From contig JBPESP010000002.1 in the NCBI GenBank assembly GCA_051710585.1, positions 186,001 through 250,000 on the forward strand: a DNA stretch of 64,000 nt, in the 5' to 3' direction. A program made the translations under genes and the position numbers. The notes under the pieces are model-generated. The model was not told the origin of the DNA and did no database searches. It worked only from the letters and a program-made list of their open reading frames with translations. Numbering within the stretch: the stretch's first letter is position 1; each line of letters begins with the position of its first letter. This stretch comes from JBPESP01 sp051710585. GTDB lineage: Bacteria; Pseudomonadota; Gammaproteobacteria; Enterobacterales; Enterobacteriaceae. This document shows, in pieces, positions 1 through 10,308 of the stretch.

Positions 1-1053
1 TCCCAATACCTACCACGTTGACTTATGCTTTTCTTAAAACGCTAGTGACATGCTAACTGTCGGAACTACCTGCTCGTATAGTGACACTATGAAATATCAC
101 TCTGACTGCTTTATACCCAACGTTTCTCAGTCTAGATATACATCACATCACCGTATTATACCTAGTTTAGCTTCATTTCAGATAACTGACACACTCAAGA
201 TAATTAGGATCGCAAAATCCTCGTGACCACCATATTGATACCTATGCGCTATCTGCTAAAATTGACCATACCCAATTCTTTAATGACCCCGGCTGAGAGC
301 CAGTTCTGCCAATCCGGAAAGCCTCTTTGTATTGAGCCATGGTGCGATACTTTTACACCAGCTGTACATCAATGGCTGATACTGTGTAGTATATAAACCT
401 AACTGCATAATACCCTTTTTCTTTGAGCTTAGGTATTTCGATCTATTTTGGGTTGTGAGAGAAACTTTCAGCGTTTCCCTCTTTTGTGTAAGAAGACAAA
501 CATCCATAACTTTTGCTGCTTGCGGGATGGTATAATATTGATTAACCATTATTTGAGTGCATTCGCGTTTGAATGTCAGGAATAAAATTTATTCTTTTAT
601 AGAAGAACTCGTGTGGTTCTAAGATAAGCATATCCCTCTTAGGTAGTAAATTTAGCGCGCCATTACACTTATCACGCTTGACGTAAGCAGTTATACTGGC
701 ATACATCTTTATGGGGCATTTCCCCGTCTGTAGATTTCTTTCAAGCAAAGTAAATTCAGCGTAGTTCCTATAATTTTACAGGCGCGCTAACGATATAAAG
801 TCTCAATGACTTGTCTCTGTTAACAAATTCTGAAAGGAATCACCTTCCGGCATTAGAAATGCTTAGCATTGACCGGTAACGACTATGCCAAGAGTGAGCA
901 TAGTAATACCCATGCCTTGTCCTATAAAACTGCAAGTATCCACCAAACTTATCAATCATACATCGGAGGATAATCGCAAAACTACTTCACCTGTCACTGT
1001 TAATCATTACTCCTTATGACTCTAACCCATTGCTAGAATGGCTGGATTAACTT

Positions 1054-1061
1054 CCCCCCCC
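1054..1061. repeat. C8 homopolymer
   Basis: Eight consecutive C in AT-rich non-coding DNA. One of a series of C/G tracts of 7-9 nt in this window. Confidence 0.8.
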
Positions 1062-1565
1062 TAACATCAATCCTATGAGATAGGACAACATCAAGACCGA
1101 TTAAAATATTAATTATAAATAATTTCATTACGGAATTAGTTTTTTTTGCTACGCTAATTGATATTGCTTATAGTCGTACCAAACTATGCCGCCGCAATTA
1201 GTATCACTCATCAAGTTAACGCTTATTAACTTCTATTTGATGGATGTAGAGGGGCTGTCTGGCTATCACCACATGCTATAGCATCTTTGTCCGTTCGGAT
1301 AAAGAACCAGCTCCAATGTGCATAGCACATGGCCTTCATCTCTCTAACTATCCTCACAGCGTGAGGTGGCCTTTAAGCAGAGTTAAAGCGTGCTAGTTCA
1401 ACGCTGTTGTTTTTTTCTTTTCCCGGTGCCGGCAGCACTCTGTTCAGAGCTAACATATTTTTTGGTTATTGTACTAACGCCTCTGCTGAGCTATTGTCTC
1501 CGGACTTTATTATCCTCACAGGAGCTAGAGCAAATCAACAAAGTGTTCAAGAATTGCCTCTTCCC

Positions 1566-1596
1566 TTAAGATCATGCCTCGTAGGCATGATCTTAA
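1566..1596. repeat. 13-bp perfect inverted repeat, 5-nt loop
   Basis: TTAAGATCATGCC at 1566-1578 is the exact reverse complement of 1584-1596; the loop is TCGTA. No T-tract follows and no intact gene is adjacent, so it does not look like an ordinary terminator. It belongs to the set of perfect inverted repeats seen throughout the decayed parts of the window. Confidence 0.85.
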
Positions 1597-2748
1597 CAAG
1601 TTCCAATTCAACATAGGACAACAACAATAAATCACAAACCTTCTCAGCGCTAGAGTAATTACGCCTGTTTTACCAAAAAAGGTATTCAGCCCAAGCTTCA
1701 CCGCGAATGTTAGTCGATACCTCAAACAGAAAAGCTGTGTCAGAGCCAGAATTGATTTGATCCAGGAGCTTATCAGCGTTGTCGCGCCTAATTACTAACC
1801 TACCAGACACCTGTAGTACTCCAACATCTAACGGTAATACGCAACATAGCCTGTCTATCAGCTTGAATTTTACCACTAGCGCTTAGACGTTTATCAGTAC
1901 ACAGCCTTAACCCCAGCCTAGTGCATTCAGTAGCGATTGGCATCCAGTCATAAACACAAGTTGGGCAGCGCCGTAGAGAAAAATATTTACCGTCAGACTA
2001 TTGCAGCACCAAAACCCCGCTGAATCCGCTAGCGCTTCCTCAGGATCATGCTATATGGCAAAATACTGCTATAGTCTTCCTACAATAGTAGGCCATTATT
2101 GAATTGCACCAGTACATAACTAATCTGATGCCGAAACATACCGATGAAGGCGTAGCGATAGGCTCATCTTCAGATGCCTTCCTGCCGTTTAGCGCCGCGT
2201 TAAACAATCTTTATTGGATGATTCTATCAACTTCCCACCAAGCTTGTACACTTAAAACCTGGCACCAATTTCCAGCGCCTACCTCGCATTATACTAATGG
2301 CATAAAAACTAAATCTCCCCACACTTTCTTTTATGGCTGACGATATGCGTCATAGTTAAGATACATATTAGACGTCGTCAAATGACGGCGAATTTCAGGC
2401 CGGTCTGGCCGAATATTACATTATTCACCTCTAGGGTTTGTCGCATATCAAATGCAGTATATAATCAGTCGTCGTTCCTACGACCATTTATTTTAAAATT
2501 AAAAATAATGAGAGGCATTATAGGTATAATAAAGTTAAAATAAACCCTATATAACAGCAGAGATAAAATGCGTAGGCTACAAAATCGTGACAGTGTGTAT
2601 ATCTGGGATCTTAATCACGAGAGGTGGCGGCGTTGAAGGTGCGCTCATCCCCCTGCTGAGCGTGGATATTTGCGCGACATATTTTATTGATTTTATTGCT
2701 AGAATAACTGCTAACTTACTCTAGCATTTTGAATAAGAGTTATACACC

Positions 2749-2775
2749 ATTATCAAGATTATCAAGATTATCAAG
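2749..2775. repeat. Tandem repeat, 3 x 9 bp
   Basis: Three exact head-to-tail copies of ATTATCAAG at 2749-2757, 2758-2766 and 2767-2775, about 170 bp downstream of the nuoN stop. A slippage product by appearance; no function is suggested. Confidence 0.85.
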
Positions 2776-2938
2776 ACCTGTTTCATACGGCTAAAGGAGA
2801 TTAAACTATCTTTTATGGATAAAAAAGCCTGTAATGGAGGACTGTTCTAACTGGAGTAATCTGAAAATTATGCTTAAACCTAAAATCATGAGTTGTAAAG
2901 CGCATTAGCGCAGCAGGATTCCTCTCTACTGTGCTGAA

Positions 2939-4405
2939 TCAGCAGTATATCATGGGCTGCGCCAATTGAACCAGAGTAATAAGTGGCTGTGGATATAACC
3001 CTAGCAGCAACACCAACAACGAAGAGATAAAAAGTACCACTCCGCCGGGAGTTAGGATCCAATTGGATGACATATCACGGCATAGATTTTCCGGCGGTGA
3101 CAGGTATAGACTGATCATGATGCGAAGGTAGTAGAACAGTCCGATAGCACTCCCAGCAGCAACTGCACCGGTTAACCAAACCAGCTTATTATGTACGCCC
3201 AGCGCAATAACGTAGAACTTTCCAATAAAGCCAAGAGTCATGGGGAGCCCTGCCAGTGACATCATCATTACTGTCAATATAAATGAAAGCAGCGGGCTAT
3301 ACCAAAACAGACCCTGGTAAGAATATAGCGAATCTACATCCCTACTGCTATAGGGGCTGGACATCAGAATGAGGACTCCGAACGCCCCAAAACTGGCAAA
3401 TAGATAGCCTGTTAAATAAACGCCAACGGTTTCCAGTGCTAGCGTATGGCCATGAACTGTTATTAAACCCAGCAACAAATAACCAAAATGGGCGATAGAG
3501 GAATAGCCCAACATCCGTTTGATGTTGTTCTGGTTTAGAGCCATCAGGTTACCGAATAAAATAGAGGCGGAAGCGATAATTGTCAGCACCAATCGCACTG
3601 CATCGCTGTGCGTTATAGGTACATATAAAAATAGGCGCATAATGACTGCGAAAATTGCGATCTTACTGGCAGTGGCCAGGAAGATTAATACTGGTGCGGG
3701 CGCACCCTGATAGACATCTGGTGTCCACAAATGGAACGGCACCAATGATAATTTGAAACCAAAGCTGACCAGCATCATCCCAAACCCCGCTAGCAGCATC
3801 GGCTGCGTCAGCATGATGTTTTTATTAAACGCCTGAGCAATGGCGGTAAAAGATAACTGGCCGGTTTGAGCATATACCAGCGCCATACCGAACAGCAGGA
3901 AAGACGATGCTAACGCGGATAACAGCGTATATTTAATACTAGCTTCCAGCGAGTGCTTCTGGCGAAATGCATAGCCTACCATACCGAATAGCGGTAGAGA
4001 AATTAGCTCAATACCCAAGAACAACGCTGCTAGATGGTTGGCGCTGGCTAAGAGAATACCGCCCATCGCTGCAATTAACACCAGCAGATAGAACTCATCG
4101 CGGTTTCCCGGATACCCCACTAACCAAGTATATGCCAGCATGGTGGTGGCTAAACTAGCCACCACCACTAGACCGGTATAGAATACAGCAAACCCGTCGA
4201 CGCAGATAAGTGGCGTCACATCCATCGGACCGTTTTGATGCACAAACCATAGAGATAACAGCGCCAGACTAAGCCCTATAATTGTTAGAGTGATGTTAAT
4301 AAAGTGGTTGCGGCGCCACGCAATGCATAGCATCAAAACCACTACCGTTAATCCGATGATCAACAGCGGTAATAATGCGATTAGTTGTTGAAAAGTTATT
4401 GTCAT
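2939..4405 (-). CDS. nuoN: NADH-quinone oxidoreductase subunit N
   Basis: Membrane-arm antiporter-like subunit of NDH-1 (complex I) in the inner membrane, contributing to proton pumping. The 488 residues match the family length (E. coli 485) and read as about 14 hydrophobic helices. Conserved stretches include the IELISLPLFGMVGYAFRQK region, GFKLSLVPFHLWTPDVYQG with the pumping lysine and histidine, and NIKRMLGYSSIAHFGYLL. The start MTITFQQLIALLPLL aligns with the E. coli start. It is the last gene of the nuo operon, 6 bp after nuoM, and is intact despite lying against decayed DNA on its 3' side. No strong terminator is visible after the stop. Confidence 0.97.
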   Translation of the reverse strand: MTITFQQLIALLPLLIIGLTVVVLMLCIAWRRNHFINITLTIIGLSLALLSLWFVHQNGPMDVTPLICVDGFAVFYTGLVVVASLATTMLAYTWLVGYPGNRDEFYLLVLIAAMGGILLASANHLAALFLGIELISLPLFGMVGYAFRQKHSLEASIKYTLLSALASSFLLFGMALVYAQTGQLSFTAIAQAFNKNIMLTQPMLLAGFGMMLVSFGFKLSLVPFHLWTPDVYQGAPAPVLIFLATASKIAIFAVIMRLFLYVPITHSDAVRLVLTIIASASILFGNLMALNQNNIKRMLGYSSIAHFGYLLLGLITVHGHTLALETVGVYLTGYLFASFGAFGVLILMSSPYSSRDVDSLYSYQGLFWYSPLLSFILTVMMMSLAGLPMTLGFIGKFYVIALGVHNKLVWLTGAVAAGSAIGLFYYLRIMISLYLSPPENLCRDMSSNWILTPGGVVLFISSLLVLLLGLYPQPLITLVQLAQPMIYC

Positions 4406-4411
4406 ATCGAA

Positions 4412-5965
4412 TTATAACCTTATTGTTGAAATAGTGGAACTGAGGGGAGCGGCGAGGTTAAACCGGTGATGAATATTACTCATAGCGGAGGCTGAAGTGT
4501 CCATAATCAGCTGTGGGAATAACCCGAGTACCACCACCATTATCATCATTACCAAAATAATAAACCGTTCGCGCAGCGTCATGCTCGGCAAAGGATCGGT
4601 AGATTTAGCTGGGCCATAATAAGCGCGCTGTATCATGATAAGGGAGCAAACCGCCGAGAACACCAGACCAAACGTAGCAATCACCGTAATCACCGGTTCC
4701 ACCAGAAAGCTGCCGAACAAAATAGTAATCTCACCAACAAAGTTGGCAGTACCAGGCATCCCGAGCATTGCAATAGCGAAGAATAACGATAACGCTGGAA
4801 TAAAGCTTATCCGGCCCCACATACCTCCCATCTGCCGCATATCGCGTGTCTCCAAACGCTCATACAATTGACCGAAAATGATAAACATGCCGGCAGCCGA
4901 CAGCCCGTGAGCTATCATCTGTACCACTGCACCCTGATAGGCTAGCTGGCAGCCGCTATAGATACCGATAAGCACAAAACCCATATGAGATACGCTAGTA
5001 TAAGCGATAAGGCGCTTAATATCAGTTTGTGAAAACGCTATAAAGGCACCGTAGAAAATACCTACTACACCTAGCCACATAGCGATGGGTGCGAATTTAT
5101 ACGACGCGTGCGGGAATAGTGGCAGGCTAAAACGTAACATCCCGTAAGCCCCAGTTTTCAGCAAAATCCCCGCTAGATCCACTGAACCGGCAGTAGGCGC
5201 CTGGCTATGGGCATCCGGTAGCCATCCATGCAGTGGTACCACTGGTATTTTTACCGCAAAGGGCAAGAAAAATCCTAACATCAGCAGGTATTCTATCCGT
5301 TCTGATATCGGCGTGCGCAGTAAGTCTTCATAATTAAAGGTCCAGACGCCGGTGGTTTTATAGTGCACTAGCACCAGGCCGAGGATAGCTGATAGCATCA
5401 TCAGACTACTAGCCTGTGTATAGATGAAGAATTTAGTTGCAGCAGTGATACGTGTATTACCGTCAGACCCCTTATGCCCCCACAGCGCAATAAGGAAATA
5501 CATTGGCACTAGCATCATTTCCCAGAAGAAAAAAAATAGAAACATGTCTATAGCCAGAAATACACCGATAACACCGCTGAGAATCCACAACAACTTTAAG
5601 TAGAAGATCCCCTGATAGCGTTGGATTTCACGCCAAGAGCATAGGACACCCAAAACCCCAAGCAATCCAGTCAGCGCTACCATCAGCAGCGACAAGCCGT
5701 CCAGCGCCAGGTGAATGCTAATACCGAAGCGCGGGATCCAAGGGAGTAGATACTCTAGCTGCCATTGCGGCTGCTCTTGTACCATCGCTATGGTATATCC
5801 TCCTTGCTGCCACAGTAGCAAGGAAAGCACTAGTGTTATCCCCATAGCAATTAAAGCTATCCAGCGCGGCGCACAAGTGCTGAAACGCTCACATTGCCAA
5901 CACAATAAACCGCCGATAAAGGGGATAAAAATTAGCCAAGGTAATAGCATTGCGTTTTTTTTCAT
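4412..5965 (-). CDS. nuoM: NADH-quinone oxidoreductase subunit M
   Basis: Antiporter-like membrane subunit of complex I. 517 residues from this start; E. coli NuoM (509) begins at the equivalent of the internal Met at 5950 (MLLPWLIFIPFIGG). The upstream ATG at 5965 has a better-placed AGGG, and a run of eight A lies between the two starts, so either could be used. Hallmarks are the conserved Glu in the FFFFFWEMMLVPMYFLIALWG helix, VVPLHGWLPDAHSQAPTAGS and DIKRLIAYTSVSHMGFVL. A 90-bp spacer separates it from nuoL; nuoN follows after 6 bp. The sequence is intact with no missing key residue seen. Confidence 0.96.
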   Translation of the reverse strand: MKKNAMLLPWLIFIPFIGGLLCWQCERFSTCAPRWIALIAMGITLVLSLLLWQQGGYTIAMVQEQPQWQLEYLLPWIPRFGISIHLALDGLSLLMVALTGLLGVLGVLCSWREIQRYQGIFYLKLLWILSGVIGVFLAIDMFLFFFFWEMMLVPMYFLIALWGHKGSDGNTRITAATKFFIYTQASSLMMLSAILGLVLVHYKTTGVWTFNYEDLLRTPISERIEYLLMLGFFLPFAVKIPVVPLHGWLPDAHSQAPTAGSVDLAGILLKTGAYGMLRFSLPLFPHASYKFAPIAMWLGVVGIFYGAFIAFSQTDIKRLIAYTSVSHMGFVLIGIYSGCQLAYQGAVVQMIAHGLSAAGMFIIFGQLYERLETRDMRQMGGMWGRISFIPALSLFFAIAMLGMPGTANFVGEITILFGSFLVEPVITVIATFGLVFSAVCSLIMIQRAYYGPAKSTDPLPSMTLRERFIILVMMIMVVVLGLFPQLIMDTSASAMSNIHHRFNLAAPLSSTISTIRL

Positions 5966-6055
5966 CCCTAATTATAAAGTTAACAAACTTGCATGTCAGC
6001 AAAGCGGGTACGTTACCTGCCGTTTCACCCTAAGTAAAAAACAAAGCTCAGAGTA

Positions 6056-7900
6056 TTAGATGAATATCAGAAGTGTCACTACGATAACTGCACCTAGAGC
6101 TATCGATGCCGCATACCAACGCAACTGCCCATTTTCACTTAGTGTTAGGAAACGTCCGGCCAAGAACGCTAGTAGCGCTGGAAAATTCATGACTGTATTA
6201 AGCGGATCGCGCGCCAGAAGGCGTGCTATAGCCAAGTAAGGTTTAGCGAAGATCTTAGCGTAAAGCCAATCAAATCCCCAAGCGTTGAACCAACAAACCG
6301 TTAGGAAACGCCCTATTGTGCTGGAGGCCACAGCATTCACCAGACGACGCTGGCCTAGCCACAGAGCTGCAGCTAGACAAATACCAATGATGCCAACAGC
6401 ACTTAAGATAATTTCTAGCGCTCGCTTACCATCATGACCGAACTCACTGGCTGGCAAAACCCCTGCTAATGGCGGTGTGATCCAGGCACTAATAAAGGTA
6501 GAGAGCACCAACAGTACCAACAACGGCAAATTATGACTGACTCCATAGCATGCATGAGCTTGAATCTTCGCCTCGCCATGGAACACAATAAAGATCATGC
6601 GAAAAGTATAGACCGAGGTAAGAAAGCTTCCCAGCAACCCGGCTATCATCAATATGCTATGTCCGTTGACAAGCGCGCCCCAGAGAATTTCATCCTTAGA
6701 GTAGAAGCTGGCAGTAACTATAGGTAATGCCGATAGCGCCGCGCCGCCAACCAGAAAGCAGACATAGATCAGCGGAATAGACTTGCGTAAACCGCCCATA
6801 TTGAAGATGTTCTGTTCGTCATGGCATGCCAGGATCACCGAACCGGAGGATAAAAAGAGTAGTGCCTTAAAAAAAGCGTGGGTCATTAGGTGAAAAATGG
6901 CCGCACTCCACGCCTGAACATCCAGTGCCAGGAACATATACCCTATCTGGCTAATAGTGGAATAAGCAAGTACCATCTTGATATCAGTCTGTACCAATGC
7001 GGCAAAGCTAGCCAATACCAGTGTTACCGCACCGATAATTCCTACCAGGTGCAAAACGTCCGGTGCCATTAAGAACAGGCCGTGGGTACGTGCAATAAGA
7101 TAAACGCCAGCGGTCACCATAGTCGCAGCATGGATCAGCGCTGAGATCGGGGTCGGGCCAGCCATGGCATCTGCCAGCCAAGTTTGCAACGGCAGCTGCG
7201 CCGACTTCCCGACTGCACCGCCTAGCAGCATTAGCGTTGCCAGGGTGATGCCCGTAGAGCCTTCCGCAAATTTTTTCGGCGCCAGCACTATCAGATCGTG
7301 GAAATTTAATGTTCCAAACTGCTCATAGAGAATAAACAGCGCTATCGCCAGAAATACATCCCCAACACGGGTGACGATAAATGCTTTCATGGCCGCTACA
7401 CCATTTTTAGACTCAGTATAATAGAAGCCGATAAGTAGATAACTGCAAAGCCCTACCTCTTCCCAACCGAGATACAGCAGCAACAGGTTATCCGCTAGTA
7501 CCAGCACTAACATGCTTGCGATAAATAGATTGGTATAGGCGAAGAAACGTGAATAGCCCTCTTTACCGCGCATATACCAGGAGGCATAAAGATGAATAAG
7601 GAAACCGACGCCGGTGACCACCGATATCATCGTCAGTGACAAGCCGTCAAGGCTGAGCGTCATAGGGATTTGGAAATCACCCACAGCCATCCAGTTCCAC
7701 AATCTTTGAGTATACACTGCAGAACCGGTGGCGCAGGCGCCAAAAAAATCAATCGCTACCCAAAGGGTGGTTAATGCCGCCATGCCAATGCTACCGACAC
7801 CAATCATTGCTGTAAGGTTTTCTGAGCAGCGGCTACTGGAAAATGCCAACAAGAGAAACCCCGCTAAAGGGAATACTAAAGTTAAATAGAGTAGATTCAT
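6056..7900 (-). CDS. nuoL: NADH-quinone oxidoreductase subunit L
   Basis: Distal antiporter-like subunit of complex I, with the long lateral amphipathic helix at its C-terminus. 614 residues versus 613 in E. coli. It shows the LGWEEVGLCSYLLIGFYY helix with the conserved Glu, the VGKSAQLPLQTWLADAMAGP segment with the pumping Lys and the DIKMVLAYSTISQIGYMF loop. The start overlaps the nuoK stop by 4 bp, the usual translational coupling in this operon. No frameshift or stop; codon use is GC-richer than the surrounding relic DNA. Confidence 0.97.
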   Translation of the reverse strand: MNLLYLTLVFPLAGFLLLAFSSSRCSENLTAMIGVGSIGMAALTTLWVAIDFFGACATGSAVYTQRLWNWMAVGDFQIPMTLSLDGLSLTMISVVTGVGFLIHLYASWYMRGKEGYSRFFAYTNLFIASMLVLVLADNLLLLYLGWEEVGLCSYLLIGFYYTESKNGVAAMKAFIVTRVGDVFLAIALFILYEQFGTLNFHDLIVLAPKKFAEGSTGITLATLMLLGGAVGKSAQLPLQTWLADAMAGPTPISALIHAATMVTAGVYLIARTHGLFLMAPDVLHLVGIIGAVTLVLASFAALVQTDIKMVLAYSTISQIGYMFLALDVQAWSAAIFHLMTHAFFKALLFLSSGSVILACHDEQNIFNMGGLRKSIPLIYVCFLVGGAALSALPIVTASFYSKDEILWGALVNGHSILMIAGLLGSFLTSVYTFRMIFIVFHGEAKIQAHACYGVSHNLPLLVLLVLSTFISAWITPPLAGVLPASEFGHDGKRALEIILSAVGIIGICLAAALWLGQRRLVNAVASSTIGRFLTVCWFNAWGFDWLYAKIFAKPYLAIARLLARDPLNTVMNFPALLAFLAGRFLTLSENGQLRWYAASIALGAVIVVTLLIFI

Positions 7901-8199
7901 CCGTGCATCTCGCTGACTGAATCAACATCCAGGGTCCGGCGGCTGCGTTGTAGCTGCAGTTGCAGGGCCAGGCCGATACTGGCCTCAGAGGCGGCTAGCG
8001 TCACCGCCAGGATATACATTACTTGCCCATCCACGTGATTCCAGTAACTGCCAGCCACAACAAATGCTAGCGCTGATGCATTAATCATGATTTCAAGCCC
8101 CATCAACATAAAGAGCAGGTTGCGACGGATAATCATCCCCATCAGGCCTAGTACAAACAGGGTAGCAGCCAGGATTAAACCGTGTGATAATGGGATCAT
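7897..8199 (-). CDS. nuoK: NADH-quinone oxidoreductase subunit K
   Basis: Small membrane subunit of complex I (100 residues, the same length as E. coli), with three transmembrane helices. The two membrane glutamates important for coupling are present in GLEIMINASALAFV and in the later ASEASIGLALQLQL segment. It overlaps nuoJ by 4 bp upstream and nuoL by 4 bp downstream. The start MIPLSHGLILAATLFVLG agrees with the family. Confidence 0.97.
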   Translation of the reverse strand: MIPLSHGLILAATLFVLGLMGMIIRRNLLFMLMGLEIMINASALAFVVAGSYWNHVDGQVMYILAVTLAASEASIGLALQLQLQRSRRTLDVDSVSEMHG

Positions 8200-8762
8200 G
8201 TTTGCCCCTCACCTCTTCTCTTGATGGCATTGGTGATATTAAGCCCCTTGTTATAGAACCTATCAACGTTATTGCGTTCATCGCGGCCCAGATGAAAGAC
8301 AACCACAAGCCCCGCCAACAACAACATGGAGGCAAGCTCTACTGCTAGTACATAAGGACCAAACAGTGCGATACCTACTGTTTTTGCCGTAATCAGGTTG
8401 CCAGCAATGCCTTGGTCCCCCGTGCAGGCCATAGCGTATATCAATACCCCTAATAGTACTAGCGATATCAGCATAGGTTCGATACAGACCCGAGGGTGAA
8501 GCCAGATGCGTTCTTGCTTATCGCGCCCAATACTCATGTTAAGCATCATTACCACGAACACGAAAAGCACCATGATGGCACCAGCATAAACAATAACTTC
8601 CAGCGCACCGGCGAAATAGGCGCCCAGCGAAAAAAATGCGCAAGCGATCGCCAGCAGCGAAATAATCAGGTACAACAACGCATGTACCGGCTGGGTATGG
8701 GTGATGACGCGCAACGTCGCCAGCACCGCCACCAGACCGGAAAGATAAAACGCTAGTTCCAT
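8196..8762 (-). CDS. nuoJ: NADH-quinone oxidoreductase subunit J
   Basis: Membrane subunit of complex I, 188 residues (E. coli 184), five predicted helices. The N-terminus MELAFYLSGLVAVLATLRVI and the EVIVYAGAIMVLFVFVVMMLN helix, which contains the pi-bulge region known from complex I structures, are conserved. The C-terminal tail after the last helix is charged and slightly extended. It lies 10 bp after nuoI and overlaps nuoK by 4 bp. Confidence 0.96.
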   Translation of the reverse strand: MELAFYLSGLVAVLATLRVITHTQPVHALLYLIISLLAIACAFFSLGAYFAGALEVIVYAGAIMVLFVFVVMMLNMSIGRDKQERIWLHPRVCIEPMLISLVLLGVLIYAMACTGDQGIAGNLITAKTVGIALFGPYVLAVELASMLLLAGLVVVFHLGRDERNNVDRFYNKGLNITNAIKRRGEGQT

Positions 8763-8772
8763 CCTAGCCTCC

Positions 8773-9315
8773 TTAAGGTAACAAGCCTTTTACGTCAATA
8801 GGTTTGGCTTCTTTTTCCGCCGCACCCTTATCCTTCCCAGATATTGCTATACCAGACATGCGGTAGAAGTTATATTCTGGGTATTTACCCGGCCCTGAAA
8901 TCAATAAATCATCTTTTTCATACACTAGATCCTGTCGTTTAAACTCACCCATTTCGAAATCCGGTGTGAGCTGTATGGCAGTAGTGGGACAGGCTTCTTC
9001 GCACAGGCCACAGAAGATACAACGGGAGAAATTGATACGGAAGAATTCCGGATACCAGCGCCCATCTTTTGTTTCCGCCTTTTGCAATGAGATACAGTCA
9101 ACTGGACAGGCAACAGCACACAGGTTACAAGCCACACAGCGTTCATCGCCGTCAGGATCGCGTGTTAACACGATTCGTCCGCGGAAACGGGAAGGTGGAT
9201 TGACTGGTACATCGGGATACATACGGGTTTCACGCTTGTTAAACGCCTGCATACCAGTCATCCAGATGCTGCGCAAAGTGGTCCCACAGCCGATCACTAG
9301 ATCTTTTAGCGTCAT
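8773..9315 (-). CDS. nuoI: NADH-quinone oxidoreductase subunit I (two 4Fe-4S clusters)
   Basis: Peripheral-arm subunit that carries electrons on two tetranuclear clusters (N6a and N6b) toward the quinone site. 180 residues, the family length. Both ferredoxin motifs are complete: CVACNLCAVACPVDC and CIFCGLCEEACP. The start MTLKDLVIGCGTTLRSIW matches E. coli. 15 bp separate it from nuoH upstream and 10 bp from nuoJ downstream. Confidence 0.97.
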   Translation of the reverse strand: MTLKDLVIGCGTTLRSIWMTGMQAFNKRETRMYPDVPVNPPSRFRGRIVLTRDPDGDERCVACNLCAVACPVDCISLQKAETKDGRWYPEFFRINFSRCIFCGLCEEACPTTAIQLTPDFEMGEFKRQDLVYEKDDLLISGPGKYPEYNFYRMSGIAISGKDKGAAEKEAKPIDVKGLLP

Positions 9316-9330
9316 AATTTATCTACCCTT

Positions 9331-10308
9331 CTAATGCGCGTTATACAAAATAACCACTGCAGTCGCTAATAAATTGAGCAGCGTTAGCGGTAGACAGATT
9401 TTCCAACCCAGCTCCATCACCTGGTCATAGCGCGGACGGGGCAGAGCGGCACGGATAAGGATGAACGTCATCATGAAGAAGGCAGTTTTAATGCCAAACC
9501 AGATAAACGATGGTAACCACGGCCCCCGCCAACCGCCGAAGAACAGAGTCACCATCAGTGCCGAAATAGTCACAATACCAATATATTCACCGACGAAGAA
9601 TAACCCAAATTTCATCCCAGAGTATTCAATACGGTAGCCATCGGCCAGTTCCTGCTCTGCCTCCGCCTGATCAAAGGGATGGCGGTGACACACTGCGACA
9701 CCCGCCACTGCAAAAGTGATAAAACCAAAGAATTGCGGGACCACGTTCCATAGATGCGCTTGTGACTCAATGATCTCGCCGAGGTTAAACGAACCAGCTT
9801 GTGCCACTACACCCATTAACGACAAACCGAGAAACACTTCACAGCTCAAGGTCTGTGTTGAGGCACGCATAGCACCCAATAACGAGTATTTATTGTTGCT
9901 TGACCAGCCAGCAAACAGTACGGCATACACCGTCAACCCGGCCATCATCAAGAAAAACAGTACGCCGATGTTGAAATCGGCCACTACCCATGTCGGACTC
10001 ATTGGAATGATGGCAAACGTAATTAGCGGCGAAATGAAGGCAATAACCGGCGCCAAAATAAAGATTCCTCGATCAGCAAACGGCGGGATCCAGTCCTCTT
10101 TAAACATCATCTTCAAAATATCGGCTAAGAGCTGCAGCGAACCGCCCCATCCTATACGGTTTGGTCCGTAACGGTTTTGGAACAGGGCCAGTAGGCGGCG
10201 CTCAGCAAAGCTCATATAGGCACCGCAGGTGACTACTAATAGCAGGATAAAGACCGCCTTCATCACTTTCAGGAGAATATTGATGACTTCTGGTGTTAAC
10301 CCATTCAT
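9331..10308 (-). CDS. nuoH: NADH-quinone oxidoreductase subunit H
   Basis: Membrane subunit that forms most of the quinone-binding cavity at the junction with the peripheral arm. 325 residues, identical in length to E. coli. Conserved loops are visible: FAERRLLALFQNRYGPNRIG near the N-terminus, the acidic DQAEAEQELADGYRIEYSG quinone-chamber loop, and RAALPRPRYDQVMELGWK near the C-terminus. The start codon overlaps the nuoG stop by 4 bp. No degeneration is seen. Confidence 0.97.
   Translation of the reverse strand: MNGLTPEVINILLKVMKAVFILLLVVTCGAYMSFAERRLLALFQNRYGPNRIGWGGSLQLLADILKMMFKEDWIPPFADRGIFILAPVIAFISPLITFAIIPMSPTWVVADFNIGVLFFLMMAGLTVYAVLFAGWSSNNKYSLLGAMRASTQTLSCEVFLGLSLMGVVAQAGSFNLGEIIESQAHLWNVVPQFFGFITFAVAGVAVCHRHPFDQAEAEQELADGYRIEYSGMKFGLFFVGEYIGIVTISALMVTLFFGGWRGPWLPSFIWFGIKTAFFMMTFILIRAALPRPRYDQVMELGWKICLPLTLLNLLATAVVILYNAH

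Larger units (their letters stand above)
1..2938. other. Decayed DNA downstream of nuoN, no gene assigned
   Basis: No open frame here is convincing as a gene: all are short, stop-interrupted and unlike any family I recognise. Visible structures are a 13-bp perfect inverted repeat at 1566-1596, a run of eight C at 1054-1061, and three tandem copies of a 9-bp unit (ATTATCAAG) at 2749-2775. A minus-strand stretch at 1670-1876 reads protein-like (for example RLVIRRDNADKLLDQI) and may be a gene remnant, but I could not name it. Confidence 0.6.

Noticed and set aside
280..748. Two minus-strand open frames of 68 and 89 codons
   Set aside because: No family resemblance, no ribosome-binding site and compositions typical of random AT-rich DNA; treated as chance frames.
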